Below, in pieces: positions 43,090 to 53,228 of a stretch of DNA of 64,000 nucleotides; within the stretch, counting starts at the first letter, position 1, and each line of letters opens with the position of its first letter. The position numbers and the translations under genes are program-made. The stretch comes from Promethearchaeota archaeon. Its GTDB lineage: Archaea > Asgardarchaeota > Lokiarchaeia > Sigyniarchaeales > SOKP01. The notes under the pieces were generated by a model. That model was not told where the DNA came from. It searched no databases and was given only the letters and a program-made list of their open reading frames with translations. The stretch spans positions 34,420 to 98,419 of the forward strand of contig JAHPYZ010000005.1 of the NCBI GenBank assembly GCA_019058425.1, read 5' to 3'.

Positions 43090-43413
43090 TTATATATTTT
43101 CTTTCTGTTTCAATACCTTTTTCAAGTATAATTTCATAAAATATCGCTCGCTTTCTGCAAATTCTAACTTCTGCTTTTTGGAAAGATTAATACAATTTAA
43201 TAAAATAGCATGAATTTTTTGGAGAGTCGTTAAATTCTCATCACAGATATCCTCAATATTTTTTACTTCACTAGTATCTGAACTTGGACTAATATCTTTA
43301 GTATGCTTCAATTTTGGCTCTGATTTTTGAATCTTAATATTAGGTTCCTTAGAAGTTTTAGAATTCATAAGAAGTGAATTTACTATACTTATTTGATTGT
43401 GCAATTTAATCAA
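43090..43413 (-). CDS. Small charged protein, 107 aa
   Basis: A disordered, Ser/Lys-rich first half (KIQKSEPKLKHTKDISPSSDTSE) and a helical C-terminus (TLQKIHAILLNCINLSKKQKLEFAESERYFMKLYL). Upstream of, and on the same strand as, nothing obviously related. Unknown function; moderate confidence that it is translated. Confidence 0.45.
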   Translation of the reverse strand: MIKLHNQISIVNSLLMNSKTSKEPNIKIQKSEPKLKHTKDISPSSDTSEVKNIEDICDENLTTLQKIHAILLNCINLSKKQKLEFAESERYFMKLYLKKVLKQKENI

Positions 43414-43438
43414 TATAAAGGAAAAATTTCCTTAATTA

Positions 43439-45196
43439 TCAGATTGTTGGAATATTTGGGATATAATAGGAATCAGCTAACCATAGTTTACCCATTATAT
43501 TATAGCCGACTTCACCTAAGCTTCGATGATGTACATAATAGGTCTTATCAAACCCTAATGGTACAAGAACATAGAGTTCGTTAATCGCTCTCTGCTGGAT
43601 CTTGTAGAGTAACTGTGCTTTTCTTGTAGTATTTGCGGGATCTGTCTCTTCGTATTGTTCTAGCCACTGATGGATTAAAACATCATTATGTTGGAGAAAG
43701 TCTTGACCAGATATGCTGTATGAACTAGGGACTAAGTTTTTGCTAGAGCTATTACTTAATAATGGCTCAAAAATATTGAATGGATCAAGATAATCGAGGC
43801 TCCAGTCATCATAAAAAAGCTCAAGTTTATCTGCATTATAGGGTGGTGACCAAATGGATGACTCCCAATCCCAAACATCGACTACAATTTCAATGCCAAT
43901 TGCATCCATATCACTTTGCATGGCTATATTCATCAAGATTCCTGTAATCCATCCTTCACTTTCCTGTACTGTGTATGTTACAAAATCTGCGTCAGCCCAG
44001 TTTGCATCATTAGTGGTATCGTAACCAACTGGTTCAGCTGTGAGTCCAGCTGTAGACCAACCCTCGATTGCAGCAGCATCTAACATTGCTTGCCTTGCGA
44101 TGCTGGTATTATAGTATGGGCTTTTAAATGATGTGTTGTAATAGGGAAATCCTAAGGGAAGCATTTGTTCTACCTTTACTACATGACCTTGAAATATATC
44201 TTCAATAAAGTAAGAGTAATTAACAGCATAAGCAATAGCTTTTCGAACTTGCGAATTGTTAATCTTCCTATTATTGATTCCCCAATACATAAAAATCCTA
44301 CTCGTGTCTAGTTCGACCACATTGAATTCTTCTTCAACTTTATATGTTGAAATATATGAATTTAAAGGATTGTAGATGTAATCTGCCTTATCGTCTAAAA
44401 ACGCATCGTTTGCGCTAGTTCTATCAGGGTAATAATCCCATAATATTCTATCCCAAAAAACATTGTTGCCCCAATATAATTTCCATCTATCCAAACGTAA
44501 TTCTTCCCCCGCGATGAGATGAATATATTTGAAGGGACCTGTACCTATTATTCTATCTATTCCAAGCACTAAATAATTTGTAGCATCTACGGAATTTGGA
44601 TGTAAAATTGAACAGGCTTCATAGGTTAATAACGAGAGAAAGATACCATTTGGTTCATATAAGACAAATCTAACTGTATATTCATCAATTATTCCAGTTT
44701 GGTTAATGATAGGATTATTATACATATCAAAAAAATAATCTGCAGGATCACAAACATGAGTGGTACCTGGTAAATCACCAGAATAGTTAGAGAAATACAT
44801 AATTCTATCAAAGGTAAATTTCACCGCAGTGGCATTGAATTTCGAGCCATCATGGAACCACACATTCTCTCTAAGGGAAACAGTTAACTCATCCATTCCA
44901 CTATTCCAAGAATAGTTCGTTGCCAATCGCATTTTTATGGGAAAGGCAGGATCTGTTAAATCATACTCCCAAAGCGTATCGCAAACATGTCGTATCATAT
45001 CATTTGCTCCACTATCCCATGAATCAACGGGATCCAGAACGGCGGGACTATTTGCTTTTGAACATGCAATCCTTAGTACATTCTCATCCTCATATGATTG
45101 AATTCTATTTATTGAAACTCCAAGGATAATATTCCCAATACCAGCAATGATAAGAGCACCAGCCAATATTACGATTATTAAATTTTTATTTCTCAT
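43439..45196 (-). CDS. ABC transporter substrate-binding protein, oligopeptide type (copy 1)
   Basis: 585 residues. Signal/anchor MRNKNLIIVILAGALIIAGIGNII, then the SBP_bac_5 (DppA/OppA) fold: VLDPVDSW, ELTVSLRENVWFHDGSKFNATAVKFTFDRIMY and GTGPFKYIHLIAGEELRLDRW. Such extracellular proteins deliver peptides, or sometimes sugars and metals, to an ABC importer; no permease genes are in the window. Many NxS/T sites fit an archaeal surface protein. It follows a paralogue by 28 bases on the same strand. Confidence 0.9.
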   Translation of the reverse strand: MRNKNLIIVILAGALIIAGIGNIILGVSINRIQSYEDENVLRIACSKANSPAVLDPVDSWDSGANDMIRHVCDTLWEYDLTDPAFPIKMRLATNYSWNSGMDELTVSLRENVWFHDGSKFNATAVKFTFDRIMYFSNYSGDLPGTTHVCDPADYFFDMYNNPIINQTGIIDEYTVRFVLYEPNGIFLSLLTYEACSILHPNSVDATNYLVLGIDRIIGTGPFKYIHLIAGEELRLDRWKLYWGNNVFWDRILWDYYPDRTSANDAFLDDKADYIYNPLNSYISTYKVEEEFNVVELDTSRIFMYWGINNRKINNSQVRKAIAYAVNYSYFIEDIFQGHVVKVEQMLPLGFPYYNTSFKSPYYNTSIARQAMLDAAAIEGWSTAGLTAEPVGYDTTNDANWADADFVTYTVQESEGWITGILMNIAMQSDMDAIGIEIVVDVWDWESSIWSPPYNADKLELFYDDWSLDYLDPFNIFEPLLSNSSSKNLVPSSYSISGQDFLQHNDVLIHQWLEQYEETDPANTTRKAQLLYKIQQRAINELYVLVPLGFDKTYYVHHRSLGEVGYNIMGKLWLADSYYIPNIPTI

Positions 45197-45224
45197 TTTA
45201 GGTTTTCTCCTCTTTCTTATTGAA

Positions 45225-46924
45225 TTATATTGTTGATATCCCCGGGATATAATATGAATCAGTTAGCCATAGATGGTTCATAATATTATAGCTAACTCCT
45301 CCTAAACTTCGATGGTGTACGTAATACATTTTATCGAAAGTTAAAGGCAAAAGTAAATAAAGTTCATTAATTGCTCTCTGCTGGATTTTATAGAGTATCT
45401 GCGCTCGCCTTGTGGTATTTGCAGGATCTATCCCTTCATATTGTTCTAACCATTGATGGATGAGAAAATCATTATTTTTCCATTGGCTATAATTCGACAT
45501 ATTATTCAGTATTGGTCCTAATATATTGAAAGGTTCAAGATAAGTAAGAGCATATGCATCATACCTTATCTCATAAGGACCCTCAATAGGAGGGTATACT
45601 GCCCAATCCAAAATGTGAGAATGGATGTATATACCAATTTTATCCATATCATTAATAAAAGCTTCATTCATTTGAACTCCAGTAATCCATCCCACATGTT
45701 CAAATATTCCATATGTTTCTAATTCTAAAGCAGACCAAGCAACATCATTCGTAGCGTTCTCACCAAATGGTTGTGAAGTAAGTCCAGTTGTTTTGTTAGG
45801 AAAAACCTCCATCATAATTTGTCTTGCTATAGTGGTATTATAGTAAGGAGCTTTGAATGATTCATTATAATAGGGAAATCCAGGAGCTAGGAACTGTTCT
45901 GCTTTGATTACGTACCTCTGACATAATTTTTCAATGTAATATGAATAGTTGTACGCGTAAGCTATTGCTTTTCGAATTCTGAAATCATTGATCACCTCAG
46001 TGTTAATAGCCCAATATCTAAAATTAATACTTGTATTCATTTCAATAACGATGATTTCTTCTTCAGATTGAAATGTTGGAAGAAGTTCCTTTATAGAGGT
46101 TTTAATATAGTCAACGCATCCATCCAATAAAGCATTATTAGCAGCAGTAATACCAGGAAAATACTGCCAAATAATTCTATCCCAAAAAGTATTAGAATCC
46201 CAATACAAATTCCACCGTTCAAATTGAATTTCCTCACCAGGTATGTAGTGGATATATTTGAAGGGTCCAGTGCCTACTAAAATGTCTTCTACAAGCACTA
46301 AATACTCTGTAGTGTTTGCAGAATTTGAACCTAAAATAGAGCATGCTTCGTAAGTTAATAAAGGAAGGAACACCCCGTTTGGATTGTTTAACACAAATTT
46401 AATTGTATATTCATCGATAATTTCGGTTCTATTAAGAATGGGATCTTTATTCAGATCAAAGAATAACTCTGCAGGAGCACATAGATGAGTGTATTCAGGT
46501 AAATCACCAGACCAATTGATGAAGTACATGATTCGATCAAATGTAAACTTTACAGCAGTAGCATTGAATTTTGTACCATCATGAAACCATACATCATCTC
46601 TCAATGAAATGGTGAGTTCATCAATTCCACTATTCCAGGAGTAATTCGTCGTCAATCGCATGATAAGAGGGAAGTCAGGATTTGTTAGATCATACACCCA
46701 AAGTGTATCACAAACTTGTCTAATCAAGTCATTTGAAATATCATACCATGAATCAACTGGATCCAAAACTACAGGACCCCAACCCTCTGGATATGCGATT
46801 TTAAGTACATTTTTTTCCTCAGGTGGCTTAAATCCGCTAGGCACTACTCCAAGAATAATATTTCCAATACCACTTGCAATAAGTAATATCGCTAAACTAA
46901 GAATTGCTAGATTTTTTTTTCCAT
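45225..46924 (-). CDS. ABC transporter substrate-binding protein, oligopeptide type (copy 2, frameshift in signal peptide)
   Basis: The track starts at GTG 46844 and misses the signal segment. Upstream in the same frame lies NLAILSLAILLIASGIGNIILG, matching the anchor of copy 1, but the only ATG (46922-46924) is one base out of frame because of an A9 run (46912-46920 as T9 on the plus strand); A10 would give MEKKNLAILSLA in frame. The mature part is homologous to copy 1 throughout (WFHDGTKFNATAVKFTFDRIMY, GTGPFKYIHYIPGEE). So either a homopolymer error in the sequence or a slippage-prone start. Function as for copy 1. Confidence 0.85.
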
Positions 46925-47026
46925 CCTCTAATATTTCTTTCCCATTTCACTATATAAACTTTTATGTCTAGAATTAAAGTGTTCAAAAAATTCAGTAAAT
47001 AGCTAATAATGTAGTTTATCAATTTG

Positions 47027-49465
47027 CTAATTATTTTTTTCCTTAATAATCTTCTTGCAGAGATTAAATCCTAATCCTGTTTTTTTATTAAGATTGTACG
47101 GAGTTTCTTTTTTAACTTGAGTTGAAGTGTGATATCCAGCGTTATATAATATACGGGCTCTTACGCGTGCCACATCCTGTAATCTTAATACTAAATCGAA
47201 TAATTCTTCTCGAATCCCGTACTGCAATCGAATTTCTAATGTTTCTGCCATTTCAGCGATACGAGTCAGTTTATCTTGAAGATCTCTTCCTTGCGTACTT
47301 AAGTTTTTAGCGATATATCCAATAAATACGATAATACGCTTTAGACTATCTCGTACAGAAAATAGGTCACCAGCCATAATATTATACTTCTCCAAGATCT
47401 TGTCTAAATTCTCTTCCTCTGCCCATTCTAAGATCGGATTGAGCATCTTATTATCTCTTACCCTAAACTCTGCTTTTAATATATCATAGGCTTCCTTTAT
47501 TAATTCTTGAAAACTATTCATTTCGACATTTTCAAGTTTGTTTCTAATCATTACACCGGAAACAGGATATAAATACAATCGAATAATTAACTTACCAAAT
47601 TGAGAGCATTTTATAGTTCCATCATCGTTCTTGATAATTAGACCTTTTTCAAATAAGTAATTAAGAATGTACTGATTTTTCACTGAATTGGGTATTATCG
47701 AATCAATATATTTCTGGAAATATACATCAGGGAGCTGTATTAAATAAATGAGAAAACTTGAAACATGATCGCAGAATTCAAAATTGAACTCTTCACTAGC
47801 AAAATTATCCGATATCCCATTTTCAAATCCACATGAGCATTGAATTCCATTCTCAATGTCAAACTGAGATAAATATACCCCATAGGGCGTCTTTATATAT
47901 CCTGAAATATTCGACTCACTAAATTTAGATATTCTTATCTGAAAATTTTCTTTTTTTAAAGATTTAACTTTTTGAGCATTGGAATGAAGTTTTAAAATGT
48001 TTATTGGTGTAATCTCCTTAATCATGAGGAGCTGTTCAATTGGAATTTTCTGTTCTTTCATCTTATGTTTAATACCATACCAAAAGTAAGTTTTTTCGAA
48101 AAATTGTGCTAATTGCTCTAATGTAATTTTTTTTTCCTCATAGATTCTTAGAAGAGTTTGCTCTTTAAGAGTATTTATTTTATTTAATCCAGAGTTAAGA
48201 TTATTATAACGAGGTTTCATATTTCCCTGAAGAGGAATAGTCTCAAAAAAATGATCTTCCACCCACATTTTTTCTTCGATATCCCTTACTAAAATTACTC
48301 CATATCCAACTGAATCTAATCCTGGACGACCGGACCTTCCCAAAATCTGATGACATTCATTTGCTGAGAACGGCTTGAAATAAGAAAACCCATCTCCATT
48401 CTCATGATATCCTGCAAAATTTCTGATGTTATGACCTGAGGTAATATATTTCTTATAATCTTTTAATATAACTAACCGTGCAGGTGTGTTTATCCCAGCG
48501 GATAAAGTGGTTGTACAGCATATTACCTTGATGATCCGTCTTCTAAAATTATCTTCGATGATTTTTCTTTCTTTTGGAAGTAATCCCGCGTGGTGAAACG
48601 CAACTCCTGATTTAATAACATTTCTTAAGTCTTTATGCCCTCCTTTAATTGATAATAGTCGCTTTTCTAACGCTTTACACACATTTAATTCATTTTCTTT
48701 TAAAGTCTTCTTCACTAAACTCTTAATAGTTTCAGCTGATTTTTGTGTTCCTTTTCGTTTATTGAGAAATATTAAAACTTGACCATCTTTATCAAGTGTT
48801 GCTTTTGTTAAGCGTTTTATTGTAGAATCTTTATTTTGTGTAATTTCAATTTTATAATGGAGTGGAACAGGGCGATTATCAGATGAGATTAAAATGGTCT
48901 CATTCCCAAGAGAATTCAACCAAGAATTAAAAAATTCAGCATTAGCAATAGTAGCTGAAAGAGAAATTAGTTGGGGATTATGTAAAAATTCATTTAAACG
49001 AACAATAAGAGATTCCAACCGTGGACCGCGATCAGATTCACCAATAATATGAATTTCATCAATAATAATCGTGGAAATATCGAAAATCCATTCTTTATCA
49101 TAAAAATTTCTTAAAATTGAATCCATTTTTTCATATGTAGTCACAATGATATCTGCTTTCTCTAGCTTTGTATCATTGACCTCATAATCACCAATTGATA
49201 GCTCTACTTTGACACTGAAACGTTCATATGCCTTCTTGAAATGAAAGTATTTTTCAGTAGCAAGAGCTTTAAAAGGAACTAAATATATAGATTTACCAAA
49301 CTTTTGAAATACATTATTAACCGCGCAAACCTCTCCAATTAGAGTTTTTCCACTTCCAGAAGGAGCACAAACTAAGAAAGATTTTCGAAAGAATAGACCT
49401 TTTTTTATTGTTTCTTTTTGAATTTCTCGTAATTGAAAGATCCTCCCCTCAAAAAGAACCCTCAA
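47027..49465 (-). CDS. Hel308/Ski2-like DNA helicase
   Basis: 812 residues. Motifs: QLREIQKE (Q-motif), Walker A APSGSGKT, VPFKALATEK, TTYEKMDSILR, DEIH with IIIDEIHIIGESDRGPRLE, LSATIAN, HHAGLLPKERK and QILGRSGRPG. The C-terminal part has the winged-helix/ratchet layout and a final HhH-like end (RVRARILYNAGYHTSTQVKKETPYNL). Hel308 unwinds lagging-strand forks. An inserted Cys/His cluster (CSCGFENG...CDHVSSFL) in the middle is unusual. The TTG start is doubtful: the frame stays open for another 30 codons upstream with plausible protein but no ATG or GTG. Confidence 0.85.
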   Translation of the reverse strand: MRVLFEGRIFQLREIQKETIKKGLFFRKSFLVCAPSGSGKTLIGEVCAVNNVFQKFGKSIYLVPFKALATEKYFHFKKAYERFSVKVELSIGDYEVNDTKLEKADIIVTTYEKMDSILRNFYDKEWIFDISTIIIDEIHIIGESDRGPRLESLIVRLNEFLHNPQLISLSATIANAEFFNSWLNSLGNETILISSDNRPVPLHYKIEITQNKDSTIKRLTKATLDKDGQVLIFLNKRKGTQKSAETIKSLVKKTLKENELNVCKALEKRLLSIKGGHKDLRNVIKSGVAFHHAGLLPKERKIIEDNFRRRIIKVICCTTTLSAGINTPARLVILKDYKKYITSGHNIRNFAGYHENGDGFSYFKPFSANECHQILGRSGRPGLDSVGYGVILVRDIEEKMWVEDHFFETIPLQGNMKPRYNNLNSGLNKINTLKEQTLLRIYEEKKITLEQLAQFFEKTYFWYGIKHKMKEQKIPIEQLLMIKEITPINILKLHSNAQKVKSLKKENFQIRISKFSESNISGYIKTPYGVYLSQFDIENGIQCSCGFENGISDNFASEEFNFEFCDHVSSFLIYLIQLPDVYFQKYIDSIIPNSVKNQYILNYLFEKGLIIKNDDGTIKCSQFGKLIIRLYLYPVSGVMIRNKLENVEMNSFQELIKEAYDILKAEFRVRDNKMLNPILEWAEEENLDKILEKYNIMAGDLFSVRDSLKRIIVFIGYIAKNLSTQGRDLQDKLTRIAEMAETLEIRLQYGIREELFDLVLRLQDVARVRARILYNAGYHTSTQVKKETPYNLNKKTGLGFNLCKKIIKEKNN

Positions 49466-49576
49466 AATTCGTTTATCTGTGATATACTTGAAGATTTCAC
49501 GGTTTTGTGTAGACTCAATCTCTTCTTTCTCAACCTTATCAGTAAAATCTGTTAATGTTATGAAATATCACCTGTG

Positions 49577-49843
49577 TTAGTAAGGATTGGTCCATTTCTT
49601 CATAAGTTGCGTAAAAGTCTCTGAATCTCTAGAGATCTCAATGCTTTTAATAATACCAATATTACGAATTTCCAGCTCAGAATTGAGATAGCAAATTATT
49701 GCATGTAGAGGATTTCCATGTAAATGAATGTGGGGAAAATTGATATCACTATTCTTGCTTTCCAAAATAAAATTTTCCACACCAATTATTATCTTTTCAT
49801 TGCAAAAAGGACAAATAATAGATTTTTTGGAACTACGCTTCAC
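49577..49843 (-). CDS. Small zinc-ribbon-like protein, 88 aa
   Basis: Starts with SIICPFCNEKIII, a single CxxC, then a HIHLHGNPLHAIICYLNSE segment whose His/Cys residues could complete the metal site. GTG start. Lies 110 bases upstream of the Hel308-like gene on the same strand, so probably the same transcript. Unknown function. Confidence 0.5.
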   Translation of the reverse strand: MKRSSKKSIICPFCNEKIIIGVENFILESKNSDINFPHIHLHGNPLHAIICYLNSELEIRNIGIIKSIEISRDSETFTQLMKKWTNPY

Positions 49844-49998
49844 TTCTTCCTTATTCTTAATTTTTCCGTAAACAACTACTATACTCTATCACACTTCTTC
49901 TTTAATATTCAGTAAACCTAACCAAGTAATATAAAAGAAAAATCCAATTTGCTAATATATCCTTTTTTTTTCTTTATAAATAGAGAACTGAATCATAA

Positions 49999-52497
49999 AT
50001 GATACCTATGACCTTATTGCAAGAAAAACCAGATCAAATTGAAAAAGAGAGTGAGAGAACTGAAACTCAATTGGATCAAGATACAAGTCTCACTCCAAGC
50101 ATTGTTAAAGAAGAAATCACTGTAGTGAAGGGTGTTGGACCTCGTACTAAGGAGATCCTACAGAATGCAGGAATTTTTTCAATAATCCAACTTGCACAAT
50201 CATCTGCAACTAAATTAATTCAAATAGGTATTGGAGAAGCAACAGCAAAAAAGATAGTTGCTGGAGCTAAAGAGCATATCCATAAAAAGAATTTAGACGC
50301 CTATGCTCAGTTTGCGGAAACATTAGATGATAATAATCCTGAAAATGAACCTTTAATACTCAAAGATGATCCTTTCTTTAATTCTGAAATTGAACAAATA
50401 GAAGATGATGATAATACTAACTCGAATTCAGATGCTTTAGATCGGAATCTAAATAGTTCTCCCGATTTAAAAAGTGAAGCTTGGTTTGATGGAAAGTTCA
50501 ATTATTCTAGGTTAACCGGTAGTAGCAATTTGGAAAGGGAATTGAAAGATGATGTTGAAATTAATTCATCAGGAAGTATTGATTCTTCATTTGAATATCA
50601 AGAATTTAATGATGAGGAAAGTCAAGATGATGTAGTTGACTTTCAGAAAAATGAAATTGAAATTTCTCAAAATTTGGACACAACATTAGAAGCTGAGAAA
50701 AGCGCCTTAAATTATAATTTAATTACAAATAGTGAAATTAAAATTGCCTTTAAGACAGCTGAGAATCTTTTTAAAACATATGAAGAGGAAGATGATGCTT
50801 CACCAATTTTAGTTCAATATAATAAAGGACTTGAAATGTTTCTAGATGAAAATGTAGCATCATTTCTAAATCACTTGGTAGAAAAGTATAAAAGAGAAGG
50901 TATTAGAAAAACAAATACTTCTCTTGAATTTCAAAAGAATTTTTGGCCGCTTGTTATAGATAAATCAATTAGTCCAGTAAGTTGGCAAATTATTCTAGAT
51001 CAAATTGAAAATAAAAAATTACCAGAAGATGTACGAGAATTTAATCAATGTCTTAAAAGCAATTTAAGCATTAAAATTCGTAAAATTATAGTTTTGACTT
51101 GTAATATAATTGCTTCAAAATCTAAAAGAAATGAAAAAACCCATAAAAAATTATGCAAAATAGAAGAATTAAGAACTATAAGAGAAGAGGCTATTCCTTT
51201 ATTAAATCAATTAATTAATATTTTCTATAATAATATTTCTCAAGAGAGTATTGAGTATGAACCAGTTGATGCAACAGAAATTTCAAGATTCCAACCTGAT
51301 AGGCAGTTAAAGGAACCAAGACCTCTTCAAGAGATGAATTCCTTTCAAAATATTAACTCTGCTATTGAGAAGTTGAATAGAAAAGTCAAGTCAGCAGAAT
51401 ATTTCGTTATTGAAAAGGATCATAAACTACGCCCTTTATTTGTGGGGATTGATACTATTGCTTTAAAACTAATTCGAGTAAAAGAATTCCTAGATATAAT
51501 TTGTATTGTTCCAATTATAATGAGTAAAATGGAAGGAGCGTTCACGATCTCAGAGAATGTAATTGATTATACTCCGATACATGAAAATGAAGGTAGACTT
51601 CAATCCAAAAAAATGGCACAAGGATATATAAACACCTTAAAGAGAGCAGAAGAAACTATCTTCAATGACCTTACAAGTAATGGTGAGCTCTCGAAATACA
51701 TAATGAAATTTCTCGATATTATGGTCTCTGTGGAAAGAACAATTACTCATAAAACATTATATCTTCATTCAGGACCATTAGAATATGAAGTGTTAATAGA
51801 ACCCATTATTGTATGCAAGAATACAGTAGGATTTACAGAAAAACTTATTCCATTTGCATATATGAAAGATCCTAATCTTCACATCGTTAATATCTCCGAT
51901 TTATCTGATTTATTATCATACTTAGATCAAAAATACTTTCTCATTGAAACTTATTCAGAAAAGAAGAATGCGAATACCTTAAATCATGAAGCTCAATATA
52001 ACTTCGCGAAACAGATTAGGTTAGCCTCCATCCCGTTTACCATATACGGATTTACCCTCCTATTGATATTTTTATTTCAGGAATTTTCGCTTCTTTCATT
52101 ACTAATCAATATTGGATACGGACTTATAGGACTCTATACGGTAGTTATCAGTTATATTTATTTGCGATTATCACATCAAAAAACTCAGATAAGGCAAAAA
52201 TTTGCTATCCCATATCATAAACGGGATTTAGGTTTAAATAATGCAAAGATGCGCTTAATCAAAGAACAGTTACCTCTAAAATTGATGGAACAATTTGGAT
52301 ACGAAACTTTAGGGAAAAATTCAAAATCCCCGGTAATGGAAGAAGTTGAGCAAGACAGTGCACAATCGTTTCTTACTAATAAAGCTATGAAAAAACGAGT
52401 AGAAGAAGCAAAGTTATTTGAAGAAGATATCGATAATTCTAGAGCTAAAATAAGTCCCGATGCAGTTGATAAATACAGTTCATTTTTGGAGGATTGA
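49999..52497 (+). CDS. HhH-containing membrane protein, first gene of a five-gene operon
   Basis: 832 residues. Residues ~35-95 form a helix-hairpin-helix domain very like that at the start of RadA (VKGVGPRTKEILQNAGIFSIIQL...IGEATAKKIVAGAKEHI). An acidic disordered linker (~105-235) and a long helical region follow. Two membrane helices near ~680-730 (IPFTIYGFTLLLIFLFQ, LINIGYGLIGLYTVVISYIYL) precede a cytosolic tail. The HhH suggests binding to DNA or to another HhH protein at the membrane. Its TGA overlaps the ATG of the next gene. Not a recognised family. Confidence 0.75.
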   Translation: MIPMTLLQEKPDQIEKESERTETQLDQDTSLTPSIVKEEITVVKGVGPRTKEILQNAGIFSIIQLAQSSATKLIQIGIGEATAKKIVAGAKEHIHKKNLDAYAQFAETLDDNNPENEPLILKDDPFFNSEIEQIEDDDNTNSNSDALDRNLNSSPDLKSEAWFDGKFNYSRLTGSSNLERELKDDVEINSSGSIDSSFEYQEFNDEESQDDVVDFQKNEIEISQNLDTTLEAEKSALNYNLITNSEIKIAFKTAENLFKTYEEEDDASPILVQYNKGLEMFLDENVASFLNHLVEKYKREGIRKTNTSLEFQKNFWPLVIDKSISPVSWQIILDQIENKKLPEDVREFNQCLKSNLSIKIRKIIVLTCNIIASKSKRNEKTHKKLCKIEELRTIREEAIPLLNQLINIFYNNISQESIEYEPVDATEISRFQPDRQLKEPRPLQEMNSFQNINSAIEKLNRKVKSAEYFVIEKDHKLRPLFVGIDTIALKLIRVKEFLDIICIVPIIMSKMEGAFTISENVIDYTPIHENEGRLQSKKMAQGYINTLKRAEETIFNDLTSNGELSKYIMKFLDIMVSVERTITHKTLYLHSGPLEYEVLIEPIIVCKNTVGFTEKLIPFAYMKDPNLHIVNISDLSDLLSYLDQKYFLIETYSEKKNANTLNHEAQYNFAKQIRLASIPFTIYGFTLLLIFLFQEFSLLSLLINIGYGLIGLYTVVISYIYLRLSHQKTQIRQKFAIPYHKRDLGLNNAKMRLIKEQLPLKLMEQFGYETLGKNSKSPVMEEVEQDSAQSFLTNKAMKKRVEEAKLFEEDIDNSRAKISPDAVDKYSSFLED

Positions 52498-53228
52498 TGA
52501 ATATAAAAGGAGTTCATATATTTAAATTTAGCTTTCTCATTGGACTAATATTATTGTTTCTTTCCGTGTTTGTAGAGTGGTATTCTTATCAGATATTTAC
52601 CTTAGAACAGGAACTCATAGTTTCATGGAAATATAATATTTTTTGGGAATGGTCATCAATATTTAGTGATTCTCCGCTCAATGAGGCTTTACGCCCTGAA
52701 AATCTATCTATTTCAGTACCCCTAAATATAATCTTCTTATGTTTCCTCTTTTTATCTGGATATGTAATCCTTTTTAAAGATATTGAACGTGTGGATTCCA
52801 TTATAAAATATCGTCCTTATAGTTATGTACTTGGAATAACCCTTATTTTAAACATCTTTTATGTGGTTGTATTTCCTGTTATGTATTTATTTCCTCAAGA
52901 ACTTTATTTTCCCTTTATTCAAATTGTAGATTATGAGCAAGATTTTATGTATCTTTATTCTATTGATATAGGATATGTCTTACAATTAATTGCTTTTATG
53001 TTAATTTTTCCATTTCCAATTCATTATTTTCGTACAATATATACATTTGATAATGAGAAAAACAATCCTGAAACCTACTTAAAGAATAAAATTCAGGATG
53101 CTCAAGAACCGTTAGATCTTGATAAATTAATTGCTCAAGAAGAGCTCAAATTCCAAAATTCTGATAGGACTATACAAGAAGATGATCTAAACGAAATAAT
53201 TAATTTATTTATCGAGGGAGACTCATGA
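52497..53228 (+). CDS. Four-helix membrane protein of the operon
   Basis: About 243 residues. ATG at 52497 overlaps the previous stop (TGATG), preferred to the TTG one codon earlier. Helices near FKFSFLIGLILLFLSVFVEW, LNIIFLCFLFLSGYVILF, YSYVLGITLILNIFYVVVF and YVLQLIAFMLIFPFPIHYF; a loop after helix 1 faces outside, and an acidic cytosolic tail of ~70 residues ends the protein. Ends ATGA-overlapped with the next gene. Unknown family. Confidence 0.7.
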   Translation: MNIKGVHIFKFSFLIGLILLFLSVFVEWYSYQIFTLEQELIVSWKYNIFWEWSSIFSDSPLNEALRPENLSISVPLNIIFLCFLFLSGYVILFKDIERVDSIIKYRPYSYVLGITLILNIFYVVVFPVMYLFPQELYFPFIQIVDYEQDFMYLYSIDIGYVLQLIAFMLIFPFPIHYFRTIYTFDNEKNNPETYLKNKIQDAQEPLDLDKLIAQEELKFQNSDRTIQEDDLNEIINLFIEGDS

